Assembly (NCBI GenBank): GCA_045535095.1
Contig: JAZSKY010000042.1
Span: 1-64,000, forward strand
DNA length: 64,000 nucleotides
Direction of reading: 5' to 3'
Source: SIG672 sp045535095
GTDB taxonomy: Bacteria; Bacillota; Clostridia; Oscillospirales; CAG-272
Positions within the stretch are counted from its first letter, which is position 1. Every line of letters starts with the position of its first letter. Shown piece after piece: positions 57,708 through 64,000 of the stretch. The translations under genes were made by a program, and so were the position numbers. The notes under the pieces are model-generated. The model did no database searches, was not told the origin of the DNA, and saw only the letters and a program-made list of their open reading frames with translations.

Positions 57708-59933
57708 ATGAATTATTGGAGAGGCTTTAAAGAAGGAAATTGGAATAAAGAGATCGACGTGCGCGATTTCATTATGCTTAACTATACACCCTACGAGGGC
57801 GGCGCGGACTTCCTTGAGGGAACGACCGAGCGTACTGAGGCGGTAATGACTCGTGTAAACGATCTTCTCGTTGAGGAGATCGAAAAGGGCGGTGTTCTTA
57901 AAATAGATACCGACCACGTTTCCTCGATACTTTCGCATAAGCCGGGATACGTCATCAAGAGCAAGGATATAATCCTCGGACTCCAGACGGACGAGCCCCT
58001 TAAAAGAGCGGTCAACCCCTTCGCAGGATACAGAAACGCAGTTCAGGCTTGTCAGGCGTACGGCTACGAGATCGGCGAAAACGTACATAACGAGTTCAGA
58101 TACCGCACAACTCATAATACCGGCGTTTTCCGCGCGTACACCGACACTATGAAAAAGGCAAGACACGCAGGCGTTCTCACAGGACTTCCCGACGCTTACG
58201 CAAGAGGAAGAATTATCGGTGACTACCGCAGAATTGCTCTTTACGGAATGGACTACCTCATAAATGAGAGAGTCAAGGATAAAAAGCGCATCAGCGAGCG
58301 CGATATGGACGCAGATACCATTCAGCTTGTCGAGGATATCGAAAAGCAGCTCGACTTCATGCGTCAGCTCGTCAAGATGGCAGAGCAGCACGGATGCGAC
58401 ATCACCCGTCCTGCAGATAACGCTTACGAGGCTATTCAGTGGCTCTATTTCGGATACCTCGGCGCAGTCAAGGAGCAGAACGGCGCGGCTAACAGTATTG
58501 GCCGTATCTCCTCGTTCATTGATATTTATATTCAGAGAGACCTTAACGAGGGAACGCTCGACGAGACTCGCGCGCAGGAGCTTATAGACGATCTCGTTGT
58601 CAAGATGCGACTCGTTCGTCATCTCCGTACCCCCGAGTATAATAACCTCTTTGCAGGCGACCCCGTATGGGTAACCTGCTCGCTCGCAGGTATGAGCGAG
58701 GACGGCAGAACGCTCGTTACAAAGACCTGCTTCCGCTTCCTCCAGACTCTTTATAACCTCGGACCGAGCGCAGAGCCGAACATCACCGTTCTCTGGTCGC
58801 AGAATCTCCCCGAGGAGTTCAAGCGCTTCTGTGCAAAGGTTTCTATTGATACAGACTCTATTCAGTACGAAAACGACGACGTAATGCGTCGTGATTTCGG
58901 TGACGACTACTCGATCGCTTGCTGCGTTTCGGCTATGAAGACGGGTAAGCAGATGCAGTTCTTCGGTGCAAGATGTAACCTTGCAAAGGTTCTTCTTATG
59001 GCGCTCAACGGCGGACGTGACGAGATCCACGGCGAGCAGATCGCTCCCGAGGGAGAGACCTTCGCCGAGGAGGTTCTTGACTACGAAAAGGTAGTCGAGG
59101 TGTTCAAGTCCTACGCATCGTGGATGGCAAAGCTTTACGTCAATACGATGAACGTTATCCACTATATGCACGATAGATACGCTTACGAGCGTCTTATGAT
59201 GTCCTTCCACGACGTCGAGCCCGAAAGACTTATGGCGTTCGGTATCAGCGGACTCAGCGTTCTTACCGATAGCCTTAGCGCGATCAAGTACGCAAAGGTA
59301 ACTCCTGTAAAGGACGAGCGCGGAATCATCACCGACTTTAAGATCGAGGGCGATTTCCCCAAATACGGAAACGATGACGACAGAGTTGACTCGATAGCGA
59401 AATGGATCACCGAGTTCTTCTACGCAGAGCTTTGCAAGACAAAGCCGTACAGAGGAGCAAAGCACACCCTTTCGATACTCACCATCACCTCTAACGTGGT
59501 TTACGGACAGAAGACGGGCGCAACTCCCGACGGAAGAAAGGCGGGCGAGCCCTTTGCTCCCGGCGCAAACCCGATGCACGGACGCGACTGCGAGGGCGCA
59601 CTTTCCTCGCTCAACTCGGTTGCAAAGCTTTGCTTTGACTGCTGTCAGGACGGTATCTCGAATACCTTCTCGATAACTCCCGACACTCTCGGTGAAAACG
59701 AAGAAAAGCAGATAGATAACCTTGTAAGCGTTCTCGACGGATATTTCGTTCAGGATGCACACCACCTCAACGTAAACGTTCTTAACCGTCAGAAGCTTAT
59801 CGACGCGATGAACGATCCCACACTTTACCCCTCGCTCACCATTCGTGTCAGCGGATATGCGGTCAACTTCAATAAGCTTACAAAGGATAAGCAGCTTGAG
59901 GTTATCTCGCGTACCTTCCACGAGAAAATGTAA
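57708..59933 (+). CDS. pflB: Formate C-acetyltransferase (pyruvate formate-lyase)
   Basis: Glycyl radical enzyme that cleaves pyruvate with CoA to acetyl-CoA and formate, 741 aa, the usual length. The active-site pair C-C-V is at Cys405-Cys406 (A-C-C-V-S-A-M) and the radical glycine is Gly716 in R-V-S-G-Y-A-V. The ribosome site is GAAAGGATAG before the ATG at 57708. pflA follows after 1 nt, so the activase is translationally coupled. The start is oxygen-sensitive chemistry, consistent with an anaerobe. Confidence 0.98.
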   Translation: MNYWRGFKEGNWNKEIDVRDFIMLNYTPYEGGADFLEGTTERTEAVMTRVNDLLVEEIEKGGVLKIDTDHVSSILSHKPGYVIKSKDIILGLQTDEPLKRAVNPFAGYRNAVQACQAYGYEIGENVHNEFRYRTTHNTGVFRAYTDTMKKARHAGVLTGLPDAYARGRIIGDYRRIALYGMDYLINERVKDKKRISERDMDADTIQLVEDIEKQLDFMRQLVKMAEQHGCDITRPADNAYEAIQWLYFGYLGAVKEQNGAANSIGRISSFIDIYIQRDLNEGTLDETRAQELIDDLVVKMRLVRHLRTPEYNNLFAGDPVWVTCSLAGMSEDGRTLVTKTCFRFLQTLYNLGPSAEPNITVLWSQNLPEEFKRFCAKVSIDTDSIQYENDDVMRRDFGDDYSIACCVSAMKTGKQMQFFGARCNLAKVLLMALNGGRDEIHGEQIAPEGETFAEEVLDYEKVVEVFKSYASWMAKLYVNTMNVIHYMHDRYAYERLMMSFHDVEPERLMAFGISGLSVLTDSLSAIKYAKVTPVKDERGIITDFKIEGDFPKYGNDDDRVDSIAKWITEFFYAELCKTKPYRGAKHTLSILTITSNVVYGQKTGATPDGRKAGEPFAPGANPMHGRDCEGALSSLNSVAKLCFDCCQDGISNTFSITPDTLGENEEKQIDNLVSVLDGYFVQDAHHLNVNVLNRQKLIDAMNDPTLYPSLTIRVSGYAVNFNKLTKDKQLEVISRTFHEKM

Positions 59934-59934
59934 T

Positions 59935-60657
59935 ATGAAGGGATATATACATTCCTTTGAAAGTCTCGCCGCCCTCGATGGCGGCGGACTCCGTTTTGCA
60001 GTCTTTTTCGCAGGCTGCCCGATGCGATGCGCATACTGTCATAACCCCGATATGTGGGCGAGAAGCAGCGCAAAATACGAGATGACACCCGAGGAGCTTT
60101 TTAAGAAGATCGTCCGCTATACGCCCTATTTTAAAAATGGCGGCGGAGTGACCTTCCTCGGCGGCGAGCCTCTTGTGCAGTCCGATTTTATTTGCGAGAT
60201 GATACCCCTGCTTGACGAGGCGAAAATAAGCTACGTCGTTGATACCGCCGGCGTTTGCGAGCTGACTCCAAGCGTCAAGAGGGTACTCGAAAACGCAGAA
60301 AAGGTGCTTCTTGACCTCAAATTCTGGGATAGTGAAAGCTATCTCAAATATACGGGTGACGCGGGAGAAAACACTCTCAAAACTCTCGATTTTCTCGAGA
60401 GCATCGGCAAAAAAACGGTTATAAGAACGGTAGTCGTTCCCGACGTGAACGATAGCGAGGAGATACTTGAAAGGTATATTCCGTTTGTCAAGGATAAAAA
60501 GTGCGTTGAGAAATACGAGCTTCTTTCCTTCCATACAATGGGATTTTTCAAGTACGATGCACTCAAAGTAGAGAATCCCTTTTCGGAAAAAAGCGCGCTC
60601 GATAAGTCGAAAAGAGACGCTCTGCAGGAATTCGTTAATAAAAAAATAATCGGTTGA
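59935..60657 (+). CDS. pflA: Pyruvate formate-lyase activating enzyme
   Basis: Radical SAM activase that makes the glycyl radical on PflB, 240 aa. It has the CxxxCxxC cluster at Cys28, Cys32, Cys35 (F-A-G-C-P-M-R-C-A-Y-C), then GGE-type L-G-G-E-P-L (about residues 76-81). The ATG at 59935 lies 1 nt after the pflB stop; an earlier in-frame ATG inside pflB has no ribosome site. No second ferredoxin-like domain, so it is the canonical short activase. Confidence 0.97.
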   Translation: MKGYIHSFESLAALDGGGLRFAVFFAGCPMRCAYCHNPDMWARSSAKYEMTPEELFKKIVRYTPYFKNGGGVTFLGGEPLVQSDFICEMIPLLDEAKISYVVDTAGVCELTPSVKRVLENAEKVLLDLKFWDSESYLKYTGDAGENTLKTLDFLESIGKKTVIRTVVVPDVNDSEEILERYIPFVKDKKCVEKYELLSFHTMGFFKYDALKVENPFSEKSALDKSKRDALQEFVNKKIIG

Positions 60658-60684
60658 CTGAAAAGTCAACCGATTTTCTTTTTA
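60648..60684. terminator. Bidirectional terminator between pflA and uxaA
   Basis: AATCGGTTGACT/AGTCAACCGATT stem with GAAA loop (60648-60675) then TTCTTTTT. It includes the pflA stop codon. Confidence 0.9.
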
Positions 60685-62163
60685 AAGTGTTACGCCGTCC
60701 TTGAAGATAGCAAGCTCGTGCTTGTCGAGAAGCTCGGATGCCGCCTTGATCTCACCCGAGGCCACCGCTAAAACGTAGTCGGTAAACTCGTCTGTAAGAG
60801 AAGCCATATCCTTGCCCTCAAGAAGCTGACCTGCGTTGAAATCTATCCAGCGCGATTTGAACTCTGCAAGACGCGAGTTGCTCGAGATCTTGAGCGTGGG
60901 AATGGGACAACCGAACGGTGTGCCGCGTCCCGTTGTGAAGAGAATGAGCTGTGCGCCCGAGATGGTAAGTGCGCCCGACGCCACAAGGTCGTTTCCGGGA
61001 GCCTGAAGCAGGGAAAGACCCTTTTTCGTTACTTCCTCTCCGTAAGAAAGAACGTCCTCTACGGGAGCGCCACCGCCCTTTTGAACGCATCCAAGCGACT
61101 TGTCCTCAAGCGTTGTGATACCGCCTGCCTTGTTTCCGGGCGAGGGATTTTCGTCCACCTTTTCGCCGTAACGCATAAAGTATTTCTTGAAATTGTTGAT
61201 AAGATCAACAGTTTTCGAGAAAAGCTCGGGCGTTCTGCAACGGTTCATAAGAATCGTCTCCGCGCCAAACATTTCGGGTACCTCAGTGAGAATGGTGCTT
61301 CCGCCCATAGAAATAAGATTATCCGAGAAGGATCCGAGCAGGGGGTTTGCGGTAATTCCCGAGAATCCGTCCGAGCCGCCGCATTTGAGACCGACTATAA
61401 GCTCGGATGCAGGACACCTCTCGCGGCGCGCCTTGTCGGCATTTTCGGCAAGAGCCTTGACTATCTCAACGCCCTCGCTTATCTCGTCAGCACTTTCCTG
61501 ACAGATAAGGAACTTGACTCTGTTTTCGTCATATTCGCCGAGACGCTTTTTAAGCTCGTCGATGTTTCCGTTCTCGCAACCGAGACCGACAACAAGCACG
61601 CCCGATGCGTTGGGATGACGGATAAGTCCTGCAAGATAGTCGAGCGTCATAAGACAGTCCTCACCAAGCTGTGAGCATCCGTACGGGTGGTTGTAGGAGT
61701 ATATTCCGTCAATGTTTTCGGTAATAAAGTCGGAAGAGTTAGCCTCGATCTCGCGAACTATCGAGTTTACGCATCCGACAGTCGGAATTATCCATATCTC
61801 GTTTCTGATACCGACCTTTCCGTCAGGACGTCTGTATCCCATGAAATATTTGGACTCTTTTTTTGAGATCTCCTCAAAATTCGGCTCATATTTGTAGTCA
61901 AGAAGCTGACCGAGATTTGAACGCGTGTTGTGGGTATGTACGTGCTCGCCCGCCTTTATATCACACTTTGCGTGACCGATAGGGAAGGCGTACTTTATGA
62001 TGTTTTCGCCCTTGGCTATGTCACAAAGCGCGAACTTGTGACCTGCGGGAATGTCACTTTTGAGCGTGACCTCTTTCCCCGAGACTGTGACCCTTTCGCC
62101 GGCAGAGATAGCCTCGACGGCAACAGCTACCTTGTCCTTTGCGTTGATTTGAAGCGCCTTCAT
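60682..62163 (-). CDS. uxaA: Altronate dehydratase
   Basis: Converts D-altronate to 2-keto-3-deoxygluconate, 493 aa. The N-terminal SAF domain (about residues 1-95: I-S-A-G-E-R-V-T-V-S-G-K and H-K-F-A-L-C-D-I) and a large C-terminal catalytic part of the UxaA/GarD family with Cys pairs and a V-G-L-K-C-G-G-S-D-G-F-S-G loop (about 295-310) are present. The ATG at 62163 has GGAGG upstream. It begins only 4 nt after the uxaB stop, so all uxa genes form one leftward operon. Confidence 0.95.
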   Translation of the reverse strand: MKALQINAKDKVAVAVEAISAGERVTVSGKEVTLKSDIPAGHKFALCDIAKGENIIKYAFPIGHAKCDIKAGEHVHTHNTRSNLGQLLDYKYEPNFEEISKKESKYFMGYRRPDGKVGIRNEIWIIPTVGCVNSIVREIEANSSDFITENIDGIYSYNHPYGCSQLGEDCLMTLDYLAGLIRHPNASGVLVVGLGCENGNIDELKKRLGEYDENRVKFLICQESADEISEGVEIVKALAENADKARRERCPASELIVGLKCGGSDGFSGITANPLLGSFSDNLISMGGSTILTEVPEMFGAETILMNRCRTPELFSKTVDLINNFKKYFMRYGEKVDENPSPGNKAGGITTLEDKSLGCVQKGGGAPVEDVLSYGEEVTKKGLSLLQAPGNDLVASGALTISGAQLILFTTGRGTPFGCPIPTLKISSNSRLAEFKSRWIDFNAGQLLEGKDMASLTDEFTDYVLAVASGEIKAASELLDKHELAIFKDGVTL

Positions 62164-62167
62164 TGCT

Positions 62168-63634
62168 TTACGCCTCCAAAGCTGCCGTAAGAGCGGCGTT
62201 TGCATCAGCGCGAAGGAGCTTGTACCACTTTGTAACTTCGTCGGTAAGACCGCAGTATTTCGTCAGATCCTCGCCCCAGAAAGACTCGTTAGAAAGAGCG
62301 GCAGGAATGAACTTGCAGGGACATTCGGAGCTGTTTTCTGCAAAGAACTTGATCACAGCCTCGTCGTCGCGTACAGAGTATGCGTCGCCGTTTGCTCTCT
62401 TTGTCGAGAGTGCGCCGTCAACTATCTCGCTGCCTGTGTAGAAGGCAAGGAGTGCGGCAAGCGAGAATGTGATAAGTCTCGGGAGCTTGCCCTCGTTCTT
62501 TACGTAGTCCTTAAAGGAGGGAAGAACTCTAGCCTTCCACTTCGATACCGAGTTGAGCGAGATCGAAAGGAGCGCGTGGTCGATAAAGGGATTTTCAAAT
62601 CTTTCAAATACAGAGTCTGCAAATGCGAGAACCTCGTCTGCAGGGAGATTTACCTGAGGCGCTATCTCATCTCGTACGATAGAGCGGATAAACTTGCCCA
62701 TTACAGAGTCGTACATACAGTCGCGAACGATGTCAAAGCCGCAGAGATATGCCGCAAGAACAGAGGAGGTGTGCGCGCCGTTGAGGACGCGTACCTTTCT
62801 CTCGCGGTAGGGCTTCTGGTTGTTGGTGAATACGACGGGGAGTCCTGCCTTGTCAAGCGGAAATTCTGCCGAGACGTCCTTGTCGCTCTCGATTACCCAA
62901 AGAGCGAAAGGCTCGCCGACGTCGATAAGATCGTCGGTGTATCCCATTTCCTCGTATATCTTCGATGCCGCCTCTGCGCCCGGATAACCGGTGACGATTC
63001 TGTCAACGAGAGTGCTGCAGAATACGTTGTTATTTTCTACCCAAGATTTGAACTCTGCGCCGAGATTCCAGATGTCGGAAAGAGCGAGAACGCACTCGCG
63101 GAGCTTTCCGCCGTTGTTTTCGATAAGCTCAACGGGGAGTATGATAAGACCCTTGGACGCGTCGCCACCAAACTTTTCAAATCTGTTATAGAGGAACTTA
63201 GTGAGCTTTCCGGGATAGGTCGAGGGCAGACCCTCGATAGAATCGCTTTTGTCGAGAACGATGCCTGCCTCGGTAGTGTTCGAGATGACGAAGCGGAGGC
63301 TTTCAAGCTCGGAAAGAGCCATGTAATCGTCGTAATTTTCAGCGGCGTCAAGCACCTTCGATACAGAGGTGATAACTCGCTTGTCGTTTACAGTACGACC
63401 GTTTTCCTTACCGCGGAGAACTACCGTGTAGAGATTGTCCTGCTGATTAAAACGCTCGAGGTTTCCAAAGGAAATGGGCTTAACTATCGCAATATTTCCG
63501 TCAAAAACGCCCTTTTCGTTTGCAATGTCGATCATATAGTCGGTGAATGCGCGGAGGAAATTTCCTTCTCCGAACTGAACTACCTTTATAGGTCTGTCGG
63601 CACGCGAGATGCCGAGATCGGTTATCTTTTTCAT
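62168..63634 (-). CDS. uxaB: Tagaturonate reductase (UxaB)
   Basis: NAD-dependent reductase of the mannitol dehydrogenase family, 488 aa. It has the Rossmann start V-V-Q-F-G-E-G-N-F-L-R-A (about residues 18-29), and the family motif near K-V-R-V-L-N-G-A-H-T-S (Lys-x-x-x-x-N-G-x-H, about 280-290), which carries the catalytic Lys and His. Uronate neighbours (uxaA, uxaC) identify the substrate as tagaturonate (galacturonate branch) rather than fructuronate. AAAGGA precedes the ATG. Confidence 0.92.
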   Translation of the reverse strand: MKKITDLGISRADRPIKVVQFGEGNFLRAFTDYMIDIANEKGVFDGNIAIVKPISFGNLERFNQQDNLYTVVLRGKENGRTVNDKRVITSVSKVLDAAENYDDYMALSELESLRFVISNTTEAGIVLDKSDSIEGLPSTYPGKLTKFLYNRFEKFGGDASKGLIILPVELIENNGGKLRECVLALSDIWNLGAEFKSWVENNNVFCSTLVDRIVTGYPGAEAASKIYEEMGYTDDLIDVGEPFALWVIESDKDVSAEFPLDKAGLPVVFTNNQKPYRERKVRVLNGAHTSSVLAAYLCGFDIVRDCMYDSVMGKFIRSIVRDEIAPQVNLPADEVLAFADSVFERFENPFIDHALLSISLNSVSKWKARVLPSFKDYVKNEGKLPRLITFSLAALLAFYTGSEIVDGALSTKRANGDAYSVRDDEAVIKFFAENSSECPCKFIPAALSNESFWGEDLTKYCGLTDEVTKWYKLLRADANAALTAALEA

Positions 63635-63658
63635 AATCTTAAAATCCTTTCAAGACTC

Positions 63659-64000
63659 TTATTTTACATCAAAATACTTTTCTGCGTTGTTGTAGCAGAT
63701 GCCGCAAACGATCTCGCCGAGATACTTTTCGTCTGCAGGATACTCGCCGTTTTCAACCCACTCGCCGATAAGGTTGCAGAGGATTCTTCTGAAATATTCG
63801 TGACGTGTGTAGGAAAGGAAGCTGCGCGAGTCGGTAAGCATACCAACGAAGTTTCCGAGAACCGAAAGGTTTGCAAGAGATTTAAGCTGAGTCTCCATTC
63901 CGCTCTTTGTATCGTTGAACCACCAGGCAGAGCCGTGCTGGATCTTGCCTGCGATCTCAGTACCCTGGAATGCGCCGATTATCGTGCCGAGCATTTCGTT
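63659..64000 (-). CDS. uxaC: Glucuronate/galacturonate isomerase UxaC (C-terminal part)
   Basis: The last 113 codons of uronate isomerase, cut off by the right edge. Visible are H-G-S-A-W-W-F-N-D-T (about 20 residues in), the M-L-T-D-S-R-S-F-L-S-Y-T-R-H-E-Y-F-R-R motif and a C-terminal W-V-E-N-G-E-Y-P, all typical of UxaC. It isomerises D-galacturonate to tagaturonate, the first step of the pathway whose second and third steps are uxaB and uxaA downstream. 24 nt separate its stop from the uxaB start. Confidence 0.93.
   Translation of the reverse strand, partial: NEMLGTIIGAFQGTEIAGKIQHGSAWWFNDTKSGMETQLKSLANLSVLGNFVGMLTDSRSFLSYTRHEYFRRILCNLIGEWVENGEYPADEKYLGEIVCGICYNNAEKYFDVK

Noticed and set aside
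57642..59921. 759-codon leftward frame
   Set aside because: Antisense to pflB with its active-site Cys and radical Gly; no ribosome site.

Overview
The window reads as chromosome of an anaerobic, endospore-forming Firmicute of the class Clostridia, probably a gut lineage near Oscillospiraceae/Christensenellales. The grounds are dipicolinate synthase (dpaA/dpaB) and PdaA (spore cortex), a T-box leader on pheST, the rimP-nusA-ylxR-ylxQ-infB operon, pyruvate formate-lyase with its activase, acetate kinase, and a hexuronate (uxa) cluster. The lineage is inferred from gene content only. UGA is used as a normal stop, so the code is standard. No rRNA, tRNA or CRISPR was seen.

Layout. 1-5385: leftward packaging and head module of a P22-like prophage (small and large terminase, small membrane protein, portal, scaffold-like, coat, connector-like), cut by the left edge, with an array of small hairpins at 1-131. 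5386-5830: a promoter followed by tandem long hairpins (51-bp period) that form the rarA leader. 5831-13638: rarA, a lipoyl-less E2-like acyltransferase, a lipoprotein related to trigger factor, a YesL-like membrane protein, a possible SpoIIM-like protein, a GNAT, yajC, a TIGR04086-type protein and a 32-aa membrane microprotein. 13722-17822: rsuA-type pseudouridine synthase, MsmX/UgpC-type ATPase, a degenerate SGNH protein, yhaM. 17823-20588: accessory pocket with a frameshifted lipoprotein, a repeat, a phage-like small membrane protein and a membrane protein whose soluble part looks like an inactivated IS630 transposase. 20693-25791: U32 peptidase and T-box-pheS-pheT. 25851-30788: membrane protein, polysaccharide flippase, and a DUF1836 regulator overlapping a glycosidase-like gene. 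30829-35562: HIT protein, a Cys-rich/lipobox protein coupled to a radical SAM enzyme, then DUF1858-trmK-nif3 and prfB. 35602-40985: small membrane protein, large lipoprotein, DtxR-type regulator, and divergent ackA/tmcAL. 41073-48520: a conserved small protein, the rimP-infB operon, a YgiQ radical SAM protein and a truncated gene. 48556-55832: two polysaccharide deacetylases, malic enzyme, dpaAB, a TetM-like GTPase and a lipid kinase. 56067-64000: guaB, pflB-pflA, and the uxaA-uxaB-uxaC hexuronate operon, with uxaC cut by the right edge.

How the genes fit together. The uxa genes feed hexuronates into 2-keto-3-deoxygluconate and so to pyruvate. PflB/PflA cleaves pyruvate to acetyl-CoA and formate, AckA makes ATP and acetate, and malic enzyme balances C4 and C3 pools. 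TmcAL, divergent from ackA, uses acetate to modify tRNA.

Most unusual item: the gene at 19452-20588. Its architecture (three membrane helices, two helix-turn-helix segments and an RNase H-like domain without the DDE acids) suggests a domesticated IS630 transposase anchored in the membrane. Others worth a look are the hairpin arrays, several enzyme relatives that have lost catalytic residues (E2-like, SGNH-like), and perfect palindromes inside the DUF1836 and pfl promoters.
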